Below, piece by piece: positions 1 to 8,710 of a DNA stretch of 64,000 nt (position 1 is its first letter; each line of letters begins with the position of its first letter). The DNA is from JAAYJT01 sp037446395 (GTDB lineage Bacteria; Bacteroidota; Bacteroidia; Bacteroidales; JAAYJT01): assembly GCA_037446395.1 (NCBI GenBank), contig JBBIIP010000013.1, forward strand, positions 12,234 to 76,233, given 5' to 3'. A model generated the notes under the pieces. It saw only the letters and a list, made by a program, of their open reading frames with translations, ran no database searches and was not told the origin of the DNA. Made by a program: the position numbers and the translations under genes.

Positions 1-199
1 TGGGCCCATTCCTTTGCCAAGCAATAAGAAAATCTTTACTGTTCTTCGTTCAACTTTTGTAAATAAAAAGTCGAGAGAGCAATTTGAAATCAGCACCTAC
101 AAACGCTTACTCGACATCTACAGCACTACGTCAAAAACCATAGACGCACTCATGAAGCTTGAACTTCCGAGTGGTGTTGAGGTTGAAATCAAGGTTTGA
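1..199 (+). CDS. rpsJ: 30S ribosomal protein S10, 3' part only
   Basis: The reading frame runs in from the left edge of the window, with the first whole codon at position 2, and ends at TGA 197-199. The visible residues start with GPIPLP and contain FTVLRSTFVNKKSREQFE, the highly conserved C-terminal half of S10, a small-subunit head protein that also takes part in transcription antitermination as NusE. An internal ATG at 14 is not the real start because conserved S10 sequence continues upstream of it. It is the first gene of the S10 operon, followed by rplC after 53 bases. Confidence 0.95.
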   Translation, partial: GPIPLPSNKKIFTVLRSTFVNKKSREQFEISTYKRLLDIYSTTSKTIDALMKLELPSGVEVEIKV

Positions 200-252
200 T
201 AGAGTACCAGTATTGTTTATTTTCTTCATTGAATTTAATTAGTTAGAATAAA

Positions 253-882
253 ATGTCAGGAATTATTGGAAAAAAGATTGGGATGACCAGCATTTATGAT
301 GCTGCAGGGAAGAATATCCCTTGCACCATCATTGAGGCCGGACCATGTGTGGTTACCCAGATTAAAACCAAAGAAGTTGATGGCTACGACGCCATTCAGC
401 TTGCCTATGATGAGCAAAAAGAAAAGCATACTACCAAGGCACTGAAAGGCCATTTCGCAAAGGCAGGCACCACACCAAAAAAAGTTGTAGCCGAGTTCAC
501 ACGCTTCGAGGTGGGGCATCAAAAACAGTTTGGCGATCAAATCACTGTTGATATTTTTATTGAAGGTGAATTTATTGATGTTGTGGGTACATCAAAAGGA
601 AAAGGATTTCAGGGCGTGGTCAGACGGCATCATTTTGCCGGTGTTGGCGAAAGTAGTCACGGCCAGCATAACCGCCTGAGGGCACCTGGTTCAGTGGGCG
701 CCTCATCATGGCCTTCGCGTGTATTCAAAGGCATCAGAATGGCCGGACGCATGGGAGGAGACCGCGTGAAGATGATAAATCTCCAGGTCTTGAAAATTTA
801 TGCCGATAAAAATGTAATAATTGTAAAAGGTTCGGTACCCGGGCCCAAAGGAACATATGTAATTGTTGAAAGATGGAGCTAG
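253..882 (+). CDS. rplC: 50S ribosomal protein L3
   Basis: The 209-residue product is full length for L3, which binds 23S rRNA early in assembly and reaches towards the peptidyl-transferase centre with an extended loop. It starts MSGIIGKKIGMT, the usual L3 N-terminus, and carries the loop motif HGQHNRLRAPGSVGASS around residues 137-153 and VFKGIRMAGRMGG after it. Its last codons overlap the start of rplD by 10 bases, which suggests coupled translation. Confidence 0.98.
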   Translation: MSGIIGKKIGMTSIYDAAGKNIPCTIIEAGPCVVTQIKTKEVDGYDAIQLAYDEQKEKHTTKALKGHFAKAGTTPKKVVAEFTRFEVGHQKQFGDQITVDIFIEGEFIDVVGTSKGKGFQGVVRRHHFAGVGESSHGQHNRLRAPGSVGASSWPSRVFKGIRMAGRMGGDRVKMINLQVLKIYADKNVIIVKGSVPGPKGTYVIVERWS

Positions 883-1499
883 AAGTATACAACATTAAAG
901 GTGAAAAAACCAACCGGACTGTAACGCTCAACGAAGAAATCTTCGACGTTACCCCGAACGACCACGCCATTTATCTGGATGTGAAGCAGCACTTGGCCAA
1001 CCGGCGCCAGGGCACACACAGTTCGCTTGAGAAATCCTTAGTTTCGGGGAGCACCAGGAAACTGAAACGCCAGAAAGGCACCGGGGGTGCCCGTGGCGGT
1101 AGTGTCAAGAACCCACTGTTGCGAGGAGGCGCCCGAATATTTGGGCCTCAACCCCGTGATTATTCTTTTAAGCTGAATAAAAAGCTAAAAAAACTTGCAA
1201 AGGTTAGCGCCTTATCGTACAAAGCCAAAGAAAGCAATCTTGTGGTGATTGAGGATTTTAGTTTTGATGCTCCGAAAACCAAGAACATTACTGAATTGAT
1301 GAATAGTTTCAAAATTTCAGGCAAAAAGGTTCTGTTTGTGGTGCCCGCATCAAATCCAAATTTGTACTTGTCGTCCCGAAATTTACAGAACACAAAAGTC
1401 GTTTTAGCCGACAGTATGAACACTTACGATATCCTTAATGCAAACAGCCTGTTTGTTTTCGAGAGTTCAATCAGCAAGATAGAAAGCATCCTCGATTAA
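873..1499 (+). CDS. rplD: 50S ribosomal protein L4
   Basis: The 208-residue product is L4, which lines the peptide exit tunnel. The start MELEVYNIKGE overlaps the end of rplC, and Bacteroidota L4 proteins usually begin this way, so the overlapping ATG is accepted. The loop RRQGTHSSLEKSLVSGSTRK and the motif GTGGARGGSVKNPLLRGG (about residues 68-90) are the tunnel extension. In enterobacteria L4 represses its own operon; nothing here shows whether this one does. Confidence 0.98.
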   Translation: MELEVYNIKGEKTNRTVTLNEEIFDVTPNDHAIYLDVKQHLANRRQGTHSSLEKSLVSGSTRKLKRQKGTGGARGGSVKNPLLRGGARIFGPQPRDYSFKLNKKLKKLAKVSALSYKAKESNLVVIEDFSFDAPKTKNITELMNSFKISGKKVLFVVPASNPNLYLSSRNLQNTKVVLADSMNTYDILNANSLFVFESSISKIESILD

Positions 1500-1535
1500 A
1501 ACAGGTAAATCATAAACCAAATAATACTCATTACG

Positions 1536-1826
1536 ATGAGCATCATAATCAAACCGATAGTAACGGAAAAAATGACAGCACAGGGCGAGAAAATGCAGCG
1601 CTATGGTTTCGTCGTTCTCAAGAATGCCAACAAAATCCAGATCAAAAAAGCTGTCGAAAGCCTGTATAGTGTGAATGTGGAAAGCGTTAACACGATGAAC
1701 TATATCGGCAAAAGCAAATCGCGCTTCACCCGCCGGGGCTTCGTAGCAGGCCGCGCTGCCTCAACCAAGAAGGCAATAGTTACTTTGGCACAAGGACAAA
1801 CAATTGATTTTTATAGCAACATTTAG
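1536..1826 (+). CDS. rplW: 50S ribosomal protein L23
   Basis: The 96-residue product is L23, a protein at the rim of the exit tunnel where trigger factor and the signal recognition particle dock. Recognisable parts are IIIKPIVTEKM at the N-terminus and IQIKKAVESLYSVNVESVNT in the middle. It lies 36 bases after rplD and 12 before rplB. Length and position in the operon both fit the family. Confidence 0.97.
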   Translation: MSIIIKPIVTEKMTAQGEKMQRYGFVVLKNANKIQIKKAVESLYSVNVESVNTMNYIGKSKSRFTRRGFVAGRAASTKKAIVTLAQGQTIDFYSNI

Positions 1827-1838
1827 AAAACAACATAA

Positions 1839-2663
1839 ATGGCTTTAAAGAAATTCAAACCGACAACACCAGGCCAGCGCTTTAAGGTAATCAGCTCGTT
1901 CGACGAAATTACCACCAAGGAGCCTGAGAAGAGTTTGCTGGTTCCCAGTAAGAAATCAGGGGGCAGGAACAACCAGGGACGCATGACCATGAGATATATG
2001 GGTGGCGGCCATAAACAACAACTACGGATTGTTGATTTTAAGCGCGACAAAGAAGGAATTCCGGCAGTAGTTAAAACAATAGAATACGATCCAAATCGTA
2101 CCTCACGAATTGCATTGCTCGTTTATGCCGATGGCGAAAAAAGATATATCGTTGCTCCACATGGACTGCAGGTTGGGCAAACAGTTATTTCGGGAAAAGG
2201 ATCATCACCAGATATTGGCAATGCATTGTATTTGAGCGAGATTCCATTTGGTACCATCATTCATAACATTGAATTGCGTCCCGGACAAGGAGCTAAGATG
2301 GCCAGGAGTGCCGGGTCGTCGGCTCAATTAATGTCACGCGATGGTAAGTTTGCGATCATTAAACTGCCATCCGGCGAGAGCCGAATGATTCTGCAATCGT
2401 GCAAGGCAACCGTTGGCATGGCTTCTAACATTGACCATAGCCTTGAAAAATCGGGAAAAGCTGGCCGCTCACGTTGGTTTGGCCGCCGTCCGCGCACCAG
2501 AGGTGTAGTGATGAATCCCGTTGATCACCCGATGGGTGGAGGAGAAGGAAGGGCTTCTGGTGGTCATCCCCGCTCACGCAAAGGATTGGCTTCAAAAGGA
2601 TACAAAACCAGATCCAGCAAGAATCAATCTGATAAATATATCATCGAGCGCAGGAAAAAATAA
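1839..2663 (+). CDS. rplB: 50S ribosomal protein L2
   Basis: The 274-residue product is L2, needed for subunit association and near the peptidyl-transferase centre. It shows SGGRNNQGRMTMRYMGGGHK near residue 40 and NPVDHPMGGGEGRASGGHP near residue 226. The first His of the DHP motif, which aligns with E. coli His229, is kept. The second His of the common DHPH form is Met here. The C-terminus is basic and ends in KKK-type sequence. Confidence 0.98.
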   Translation: MALKKFKPTTPGQRFKVISSFDEITTKEPEKSLLVPSKKSGGRNNQGRMTMRYMGGGHKQQLRIVDFKRDKEGIPAVVKTIEYDPNRTSRIALLVYADGEKRYIVAPHGLQVGQTVISGKGSSPDIGNALYLSEIPFGTIIHNIELRPGQGAKMARSAGSSAQLMSRDGKFAIIKLPSGESRMILQSCKATVGMASNIDHSLEKSGKAGRSRWFGRRPRTRGVVMNPVDHPMGGGEGRASGGHPRSRKGLASKGYKTRSSKNQSDKYIIERRKK

Positions 2664-2692
2664 TTTAATAATATAATTTAAAGCAGATCGAA

Positions 2693-2971
2693 ATGAGTCG
2701 TTCGCTAAAAAAAGGCCCTTACGTTAACTATAAGCTCGAGAAGAAAGTATTGAGCATGATTGATGGCAAGAAAAAGACTGTGATAAAAACCTGGTCCAGA
2801 AGCTCGGTAATCATCCCCGATTTTGTTGGCCAAACGATTGCCGTGCACAACGGAAACAAATTTATCCCGGTTTATATTACTGAAAATATGGTTGGCCACA
2901 AGCTTGGCGAATTCTCGCCAACGAGGATTTTCAGGGGCCACGCCGGAAGTAAAGACAAAGGAAAAAAATAA
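2693..2971 (+). CDS. rpsS: 30S ribosomal protein S19
   Basis: The 92-residue product is S19, in the head of the small subunit, paired with S13. It begins MSRSLKKGPYV and contains WSRSSVIIPDFVGQTIAVHNG and the end motif LGEFSPTRIFRGHAG, all hallmark S19 sequences. It sits between rplB and rplV in the canonical order with 29- and 12-base gaps. Confidence 0.98.
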   Translation: MSRSLKKGPYVNYKLEKKVLSMIDGKKKTVIKTWSRSSVIIPDFVGQTIAVHNGNKFIPVYITENMVGHKLGEFSPTRIFRGHAGSKDKGKK

Positions 2972-2983
2972 AGACGAGATATA

Positions 2984-3433
2984 ATGGGATCAAGGAAACA
3001 TCTGAGCGCCGAGCGCCGAAAGGAAGAGAAAAAATCAATCGCTTTTGCCCACTTGCGAAACGTTCCGACTACACCACGAAAAATGAGGTTGGTGGCCGAT
3101 CTGGTTCGTAATATGGACATTGCACATGCGCTGCATGTGCTTAAAACCAATCCAAAAGCTCCAGCCATGCGGTTGCACAAGCTCCTGCTATCGGCCATGG
3201 CCAACTGGCAGGTAAAAAACGAAGGCAAGCGGATCGAGGATAGTCAATTATATGTGAAAACAATTCAGGTTGATGGTGGAACCGTACTCAAAAGAATCAG
3301 CCCTGCGCCGCAGGGACGTGCATACAGGATACGCAAACGTTCTAACCACGTAACCATCATTCTGGGCAGCCACCTCAATGAAGCGGAAAATATAGTGGAA
3401 TCGGATAATGATACCGGAAAAAATAAAGAATAA
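2984..3433 (+). CDS. rplV: 50S ribosomal protein L22
   Basis: The 149-residue product is L22, whose beta-hairpin lines the exit tunnel. The core runs from about residue 22 (LRNVPTTPRKMRLVADLVR) to the hairpin and the motif RAYRIRKRSNHVTIIL near residue 113. It is longer than the 110-residue E. coli protein because of a charged N-terminal stretch (residues 1-20) and an acidic C-terminal tail. Extensions of this kind are common in Bacteroidota. Confidence 0.97.
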   Translation: MGSRKHLSAERRKEEKKSIAFAHLRNVPTTPRKMRLVADLVRNMDIAHALHVLKTNPKAPAMRLHKLLLSAMANWQVKNEGKRIEDSQLYVKTIQVDGGTVLKRISPAPQGRAYRIRKRSNHVTIILGSHLNEAENIVESDNDTGKNKE

Positions 3434-3495
3434 ATAAATCAAGAAATTAATCGAAACTGTTTACGGAAAACAGCAAACAAAAAAATCCTTTTTGA

Positions 3496-4218
3496 ATGGG
3501 ACAAAAAACAAATCCAATAGGCCTTAGGTTAGGAATCGTCCGCGGATGGGATTCCAATTGGTATGGTGGGAATAATTTTGCAAACAAACTCGTTGAGGAT
3601 GATAAAATCCGCAAGTATTTGTCTGTACGTCTATCTAAAGCCGGTATTTCCAAGATTATCATCGAGCGGTCGCTCAAATTAGTTACCGTTACAATTTTCA
3701 CTGCCCGACCAGGTATCATCATTGGGAAAGCCGGACAGGAGGTTGACAAACTGAAAGAAGAACTAAGAAAACTCACCGGAAAAGAAGTCCAGATCAATAT
3801 CTCTGAAATTAAGCGCCCCGAGCTTGATGCACTCATCGTAGCCCAAACCATAGCCAGGCAGCTCGAAGGCAGGATTTCATACCGGCGGGCAGTAAAGACC
3901 GCCATCGCCTCGGCCATGCGCATTGGAGCCGAAGGAATAAAAGTTCATATCGGAGGTCGGTTGGGAGGAGCTGAAATGGCCCGCCGCGAACAGTTCAAAG
4001 AAGGCCGCATCCCACTGCATACCTTGCGTGCCGATATTGACTATTCAACTGCAGAAGCACATACCACATACGGCCGTTTGGGTATCAAAGTATATATCTG
4101 CAAAGGCGAGATTTATGGAAAACACGATTTGTCGTCAGTGATAGAAAGCTTGCCAAAATCAAAACCTGCGGTCGCCCCACGCGGAAAACAACAACACCCA
4201 CGTCGTCGTTCAAGATAA
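3496..4218 (+). CDS. rpsC: 30S ribosomal protein S3
   Basis: The 240-residue product is S3, part of the mRNA entry channel with helicase activity. It opens MGQKTNPIGLRLGI, contains the KH-domain motif GIIIGKAGQEVDKL near residue 76 and the C-terminal signature GAEMARREQFKEGRIPLHTLRADIDY near residue 158. A 62-base gap separates it from rplV. The C-terminal 30 residues are basic (RGKQQHPRRRSR). Confidence 0.98.
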   Translation: MGQKTNPIGLRLGIVRGWDSNWYGGNNFANKLVEDDKIRKYLSVRLSKAGISKIIIERSLKLVTVTIFTARPGIIIGKAGQEVDKLKEELRKLTGKEVQINISEIKRPELDALIVAQTIARQLEGRISYRRAVKTAIASAMRIGAEGIKVHIGGRLGGAEMARREQFKEGRIPLHTLRADIDYSTAEAHTTYGRLGIKVYICKGEIYGKHDLSSVIESLPKSKPAVAPRGKQQHPRRRSR

Positions 4219-4249
4219 AATTGATTTTTCACACTAACTTGTTACAACA

Positions 4250-4678
4250 ATGTTACAACCAAAAAAAACCAAATACAGAAAGCAACAGAAAGGCAAAATG
4301 AAAGGCAATTCCAATCGTGGAAGTCAATTGGCTTTTGGTTCGTTTGGTATAAAAACAATGGAAGAGTGTTGGCTCACCGGCCGACAAATTGAAGCCGCCC
4401 GTCAAGCATTGACCCGACACATGAAACGTGAAGGCCAGATCTGGATCAGGGTATTCCCCGATAAACCAGTGACCAAAAAGCCTGCTGAAGTGCGTATGGG
4501 AAAAGGCAAAGGGGCTCCCGAGTATTTCGTGGCACCTATTACACCTGGCCGAATTCTTTTCGAGGCAGAGGGAGTTTCGCTCGCCGTTGCCAAAGAAGGC
4601 TTGCGCCTTGCTGCACAAAAACTTCCAATCGCCACAAAATTTGTCGTTCGTCGTGATTTAGTAGAAGAAGAAATATAG
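4250..4678 (+). CDS. rplP: 50S ribosomal protein L16
   Basis: The 142-residue product is L16, which helps position the CCA ends of tRNAs. It starts MLQPKKTKYRKQQKG and has the stretch IEAARQALTRHMKREGQIWIRVFPD (about residues 42-67) and VTKKPAEVRMGKGKG with the usual spacing. Start, length and place between rpsC and rpmC are standard. Confidence 0.98.
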   Translation: MLQPKKTKYRKQQKGKMKGNSNRGSQLAFGSFGIKTMEECWLTGRQIEAARQALTRHMKREGQIWIRVFPDKPVTKKPAEVRMGKGKGAPEYFVAPITPGRILFEAEGVSLAVAKEGLRLAAQKLPIATKFVVRRDLVEEEI

Positions 4679-4734
4679 ACCAACAAAAATTCTCGACTAC
4701 ATCGTAGTAATTATAAAAACACGAAACCCAGAAT

Positions 4735-4947
4735 ATGAAACAATCAGTCATAATTGAGCTGTCAACACCGGATATAATCGAAAGACTGGAGGAAGAACGT
4801 AAGCAATTATTAAAGCTTAAGATGAACCACTCGGTGTCGCCATTGGAAAACCCAAACAAAATTAAGGATTACAGAAAAACGATTGCGCGTTTGGAAACTG
4901 AGCTAAGAAAAAGACAACTCGCCACACAGGCTAAAAAACAACAATAA
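4735..4947 (+). CDS. rpmC: 50S ribosomal protein L29
   Basis: The 70-residue product is L29, an alpha-helical protein near the tunnel exit beside L23. The diagnostic part is ELSTPDIIERLEEERKQLLKLKMNHSVSPLENPNKIKDYRKTIARLETEL, in which the conserved NPxxIRxxRxxIAR pattern is visible. The N-terminus (MKQSVI) is slightly longer than in most species. A 56-base A+T-rich gap precedes it. Confidence 0.96.
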   Translation: MKQSVIIELSTPDIIERLEEERKQLLKLKMNHSVSPLENPNKIKDYRKTIARLETELRKRQLATQAKKQQ

Positions 4948-4957
4948 TCAGTTGAAG

Positions 4958-5215
4958 ATGGAAACCAGGAATTTAAGAAAAGAGAAAGTCGGGCTTGTTG
5001 TAAGCAACAAAATGGAAAAGACCATTGTTGTTCAGGTCGAACGCAAGGTAAAGCACCCGAAATATGGCAAATTCATCAAAAAATCGTCAACATTTAAGGC
5101 ACATGACGAAAGCAATGAATGCCAAATCGGCGATACCGTTCGAATTATGGAGTCCCGTCCGGTCAGCAAAGAAAAGTGCTGGAGGTTAGTAGAAATCATT
5201 GAAAAGGTGAAATAA
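4958..5215 (+). CDS. rpsQ: 30S ribosomal protein S17
   Basis: The product is S17, a primary 16S rRNA-binding protein of the body of the small subunit. The frame could start at a TTG at 4952, but the ATG at 4958 gives METRNLRKEKVGLVVSNKMEKT, the form expected in this phylum, so it is preferred; the protein then has 85 residues. The OB-fold motifs KMEKTIVVQVERKVKHPKYGK and the end region ESRPVSKEKCWRLVEI are clear. It ends two bases before rplN. Confidence 0.97.
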   Translation: METRNLRKEKVGLVVSNKMEKTIVVQVERKVKHPKYGKFIKKSSTFKAHDESNECQIGDTVRIMESRPVSKEKCWRLVEIIEKVK

Positions 5216-5217
5216 TT

Positions 5218-5586
5218 ATGATACAGCAGGAATCAAGATTGAATGTCGCCGATAATAGTGGCGCCAAAGAAGTGCTCTGCATCCGCGTATTGGGAGGAAC
5301 CCGAAAACGATATGCAACCATTGGAGATAAAATCATTGTTACGGTTAAAAATGCACTGCCATCGGGCAATATCAAAAAAGGAACGGTTGCTAAAGCTGTT
5401 GTGGTGAGAACCAAAAAAGAAATTCGTCGCAACGATGGGTCTTATATAAGATTCGACGACAATGCAGTGGTTATCCTGAACAATGCTGGTGAAATGACTG
5501 GTACACGCATCTTTGGCCCTGTGGCACGTGAACTGCGTGAGAAGCAATATATGAAAATCGTATCACTGGCACCCGAAGTGCTTTAA
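5218..5586 (+). CDS. rplN: 50S ribosomal protein L14
   Basis: The 122-residue product is L14, which forms an intersubunit bridge and is the docking site of the silencing factor RsfS. It begins MIQQESRLNVADNSGAKE and ends with GTRIFGPVARELREKQYMKIVSLAPEVL, both hallmark L14 sequences. Its length matches the family exactly. It follows rpsQ with almost no gap. Confidence 0.98.
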   Translation: MIQQESRLNVADNSGAKEVLCIRVLGGTRKRYATIGDKIIVTVKNALPSGNIKKGTVAKAVVVRTKKEIRRNDGSYIRFDDNAVVILNNAGEMTGTRIFGPVARELREKQYMKIVSLAPEVL

Positions 5587-5599
5587 TAAAATAGATTAT

Positions 5600-5920
5600 A
5601 TGAAGAAGTTGCATATTAAGAAAGGTGATAATGTGATGGTCATTGCCGGCGATGACAAGGGAAAACAAGGCAAAGTGCTTGAGGTGGATCCTGGCAAAGA
5701 AAGAGCCATTGTCGAAAGCATTGCACTTGTAGCAAAACATACCCGGCCCAATGCAAAGAGTCCGAAAGGGGGCATCCTGAAGAAAGAGGCCCCGGTTCAC
5801 ATCTCGAACCTGAAAGTGATTGATAATTCTGGCAAACCCACACGCATTGCCCGCAAGACAGATGATAAAACCGGGAAAAATGTACGCATTTCAAAAAAAA
5901 CTGGGGAGGTAATTAAATAA
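5600..5920 (+). CDS. rplX: 50S ribosomal protein L24
   Basis: The 106-residue product is L24, an assembly-initiating protein with a KOW motif. The KOW stretch KGDNVMVIAGDDKGKQGKVLEV lies at residues 8-29, and GGILKKEAPVHISNLKVID in the centre is typical. The stop and the rplE start share one base (TAATG), so the two genes are probably translationally coupled. Confidence 0.98.
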   Translation: MKKLHIKKGDNVMVIAGDDKGKQGKVLEVDPGKERAIVESIALVAKHTRPNAKSPKGGILKKEAPVHISNLKVIDNSGKPTRIARKTDDKTGKNVRISKKTGEVIK

Positions 5921-6474
5921 TGAGCAACATACCACGCCTTAGACAAAAATATCAGGAAGAAGTTATTCCTGCGCTGCAAAGCCAATTCAATTATAAGAAC
6001 ACCATGCAGGTTCCGAGGATCAAGAAGATTTCGCTAAACCAGGGACTTGGTGATGCGATTACTGACAAGAAACTCGTGGATGTAGGAGTGAACGAAATGA
6101 CTCAGATTGCCGGCCAAAAGGCTGTTTCGACCCGTTCGCGCAAAGATATTTCTAATTTTAAACTGCGCCGTGGAATGCCCATAGGGGTCAGGGTAACCCT
6201 GAGAGGCAATCGGATGTTTGAATTTCTCGACCGCCTGATTTCCGTTTCGTTGCCTCGCGTCCGCGATTTTAGAGGTATTAACGAAAAAGGATTTGATGGA
6301 AGGGGAAATTACACACTTGGAATTGCAGAGCAAATCATATTTCCTGAAATAAATATTGACAAGGTATTGAAAATCAACGGAATGGATATTACTTTTGTAA
6401 CCACAGCCCGCACCGATAAAGAATGCCTTGCACTACTTAAAGAATTTGGTCTACCATTTAAAAATCAGAAATAA
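5920..6474 (+). CDS. rplE: 50S ribosomal protein L5
   Basis: The 184-residue product is L5, which binds 5S rRNA and contacts P-site tRNA. It contains YKNTMQVPRIKKISLNQGLGDA near residue 26, GQKAVSTRSRKDISNFKLRRGMPIG near residue 65 and DFRGINEKGFDGRGNYTLGI near residue 111. Its start shares a base with the end of rplX and it is 5 bases from rpsN. Confidence 0.98.
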   Translation: MSNIPRLRQKYQEEVIPALQSQFNYKNTMQVPRIKKISLNQGLGDAITDKKLVDVGVNEMTQIAGQKAVSTRSRKDISNFKLRRGMPIGVRVTLRGNRMFEFLDRLISVSLPRVRDFRGINEKGFDGRGNYTLGIAEQIIFPEINIDKVLKINGMDITFVTTARTDKECLALLKEFGLPFKNQK

Positions 6475-6479
6475 TTCTC

Positions 6480-6749
6480 ATGGCAAAAGAATCAATCAAA
6501 GCAAGAGAGCTGAAAAGACTACGCATGGTCGAAAAGTATTCTGCAAAACGTGCTGCCCTAAAAGCAGCCGGAGATTTCATCGGGTTGCAGAAACTTCCAA
6601 AAAATGCTTCGCCCGTTCGTAAACACAACCGCTGTAAAATCACAGGCCGCCCCAAAGGCTATATGCGCCTTTTCGGAATTTCGCGTATTAATTTCCGCGA
6701 GATGGCTCTGAGCGGGTTAATACCCGGAGTGAAAAAAGCCAGTTGGTAG
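6480..6749 (+). CDS. rpsN: 30S ribosomal protein S14, long zinc-free form
   Basis: The 89-residue product is S14 of the long type. The region that holds CxxC...CxxC in zinc-binding S14 has only one Cys (KHNRCKITGRPKGYMRLFGISRINFRE), so it cannot bind zinc in the usual way. The C-terminal FGISRINFREMALSGLIPGVKKASW is the family signature. It joins the head of the 30S subunit with S3 and S10. Confidence 0.97.
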   Translation: MAKESIKARELKRLRMVEKYSAKRAALKAAGDFIGLQKLPKNASPVRKHNRCKITGRPKGYMRLFGISRINFREMALSGLIPGVKKASW

Positions 6750-6788
6750 GCCACTTTTATTAATAAAAAATCAATTATAATTAATTCT

Positions 6789-7187
6789 ATGAATACTGAT
6801 CCAATTGCAGATTACCTGACTCGAATAAGGAACGCCGTGATGGCCAATCACAGGATTGTTGAGGTTCCTGCATCGAACATTAAAAAGGAAATCACCAAAA
6901 TTCTTTTTGAAAAAGGATACATCCTGAACTATAAGTTCGAAGATGATGACAAACAGGGTATGATTAAAATAGCACTGAAGTATCATGCCGTTACGAAGGT
7001 GCCAGCAATCACAACCTTGCAAAGAGTGAGCCGCCCAGGGCTACGTAATTACACTGATTACGAAAATATTCCCAGGGTTTTAAACGGTTTGGGAATTGCA
7101 ATTCTGTCTACTTCTCAAGGAGTTATGACCGACAAAGAAGCCCGCGTGAAGAAAATTGGTGGCGAAGTGTTATGTTTTGTTAGTTAA
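6789..7187 (+). CDS. rpsH: 30S ribosomal protein S8
   Basis: The 132-residue product is S8, a key binder of the central domain of 16S rRNA and, in E. coli, repressor of the spc operon. It begins MNTDPIADYLTRIRNA and ends GIAILSTSQGVMTDKEARVKKIGGEVLCFVS, matching the family at both ends. Confidence 0.98.
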   Translation: MNTDPIADYLTRIRNAVMANHRIVEVPASNIKKEITKILFEKGYILNYKFEDDDKQGMIKIALKYHAVTKVPAITTLQRVSRPGLRNYTDYENIPRVLNGLGIAILSTSQGVMTDKEARVKKIGGEVLCFVS

Positions 7188-7205
7188 TATTGGAGGATTG
7201 AAAAA

Positions 7206-7760
7206 ATGTCAAGAATTGGAAAACTCCCCATCCCGCTGCCCGCAGGTGTAACTGTTGAGGTATCTCCGAATAATGTTGTAACGGTAAAGGGACCTTTGGG
7301 CTCGCTCAAACAAGTAGTTGACCCTTCCATCACAATTAAAAAAGCCGAGGACAATTTGCATATTGAACGTCATACCGATCAAAAAACGCATCGTTCACTT
7401 CACGGCTTGTATCGCTCACTCATTGCAAACATGGTAAAAGGTGTTTCCGAAGGTTTCACAATTGTACAGGAACTCGTTGGTGTTGGTTATAAAGTTTCAA
7501 ATGTTGGTCAGGTACTCGAATTTTCACTGGGATACTCACACAGCGTTTACATGGAGCTGCCAGCAGAAATCAGTGTCACTACCCTGACTGAAAGAGCCAA
7601 GAATCCTGTTATCACGTTGAAATCAATAGACAAACAGTTAATCGGTCAGGTAGCTGCTAAGATTCGTTCGTTCAGAGAACCCGAACCATACAAGGGCAAA
7701 GGTATTCGCTTCATTGGAGAAAATTTACGTAAGAAAGCTGGTAAGACAGCTTCGAAATAA
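7206..7760 (+). CDS. rplF: 50S ribosomal protein L6
   Basis: The 184-residue product is L6, near the sarcin-ricin loop and the factor-binding site. Two homologous domains are visible. The N-terminal one starts MSRIGKLPIPLPAGVTVEV. The second contains ELVGVGYKVSNVGQVLEFSLGYSH and ends with the signature REPEPYKGKGIRFIGENLRKKAGK. A GGAG sequence (7192-7195) ahead of the start could act as a ribosome-binding site. Confidence 0.98.
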   Translation: MSRIGKLPIPLPAGVTVEVSPNNVVTVKGPLGSLKQVVDPSITIKKAEDNLHIERHTDQKTHRSLHGLYRSLIANMVKGVSEGFTIVQELVGVGYKVSNVGQVLEFSLGYSHSVYMELPAEISVTTLTERAKNPVITLKSIDKQLIGQVAAKIRSFREPEPYKGKGIRFIGENLRKKAGKTASK

Positions 7761-7809
7761 TATCATGTATCATGTCCGGCAGCAATCGGGCATTAAATGA
7801 AAAGGAAAC

Positions 7810-8172
7810 ATGGCAATCAAGAATAGAAAAGATTTTAGAAGAAACCGAATCAAAATGCGGATTCGAAAAGTGGTGAAAGGCACAGCCGAACAACCCCGGT
7901 TGACAGTCTTCCGTAGCAATAAGCAAATCTATGCCCAGGTGATTAATGACCTCGCCGGTCACACCCTGGTTTTTGCATCATCAGCGATAAAAGAATTGTC
8001 CGAAACAAAAGTTAATAAGATCGAACAAGCCCGCATGGTTGGTAAATTGATAGCTGAAAAAGCCTTGGAGGCTGGAATTCAGGAAGTTGTATTCGATAGA
8101 AACGGTTATTTGTACCATGGTCGTGTTAAATCGCTGGCAAATGCTGCCCGTGAAGCAGGACTTAAATTTTAA
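7810..8172 (+). CDS. rplR: 50S ribosomal protein L18
   Basis: The 120-residue product is L18, which with L5 brings 5S rRNA into the large subunit. Visible motifs are RLTVFRSNKQIYAQVINDLAGHTLVFASS (about residues 30-58) and the end AGIQEVVFDRNGYLYHGRVKSLANAAREAGLKF. A 49-base gap separates it from rplF. rpsE starts 6 bases after it. Confidence 0.98.
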   Translation: MAIKNRKDFRRNRIKMRIRKVVKGTAEQPRLTVFRSNKQIYAQVINDLAGHTLVFASSAIKELSETKVNKIEQARMVGKLIAEKALEAGIQEVVFDRNGYLYHGRVKSLANAAREAGLKF

Positions 8173-8177
8173 AACTT

Positions 8178-8696
8178 ATGGCAAAAGTTAACATAACAAG
8201 AGTAAAATCAAGCGATATTGAATTCAAAGACCGCCTGGTTAGCATTCGAAGGGTTACAAAAGTTACCAAAGGCGGAAGAACTTTTAGTTTTTCAGCAATC
8301 GTAGTGGTCGGAGATGAAAACGGGGTTGTTGGTTACGGCCTTGGTAAAGCCAAGGAGGTAACCGCAGCAATTGCCAAAGGAATAGACGATGCAAAGAAAA
8401 ACCTCATTCGTGTTCCGGTAATGAAATCAACCCTGCCACACGAACAACACGGAAAATATTGCGGTGCCTATGTTTTTTTGAAACCTGCAGCACCCGGAAC
8501 CGGAGTTATTGCCGGTGGCGCTATGCGTGCGGTACTCGAAAGTGTGGGCGTGAAAGACGTGCTCGCTAAATCCAAAGGTTCATCAAATCCACACTCGGTG
8601 GTGAAAGCCACCCTTGATGCACTGATGCACATGAGAGACCCCATCATGATCTCACAACTACGCGGTATTGAAATGAAAAGGGTTTTCAATGGCTAA
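8178..8696 (+). CDS. rpsE: 30S ribosomal protein S5
   Basis: The 172-residue product is S5, involved in decoding accuracy and the mRNA entry channel. It has the double-stranded-RNA-binding N-terminal domain (FKDRLVSIRRVTKVTKGGRTFSFSAIVVVGD, about residues 16-46), GYGLGKAKEVTAAIAKG, and the C-terminal motif IAGGAMRAVLESVGVKDVLAKSKGSSNPHSVVKAT. Length and order are standard. Confidence 0.98.
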   Translation: MAKVNITRVKSSDIEFKDRLVSIRRVTKVTKGGRTFSFSAIVVVGDENGVVGYGLGKAKEVTAAIAKGIDDAKKNLIRVPVMKSTLPHEQHGKYCGAYVFLKPAAPGTGVIAGGAMRAVLESVGVKDVLAKSKGSSNPHSVVKATLDALMHMRDPIMISQLRGIEMKRVFNG

Positions 8697-8710
8697 TATT
8701 CAAAAATAGA

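Noticed and set aside
4952..4957. TTG start of rpsQ
   Set aside because: The ATG at 4958 gives the expected N-terminus METRNLRKEK for S17.
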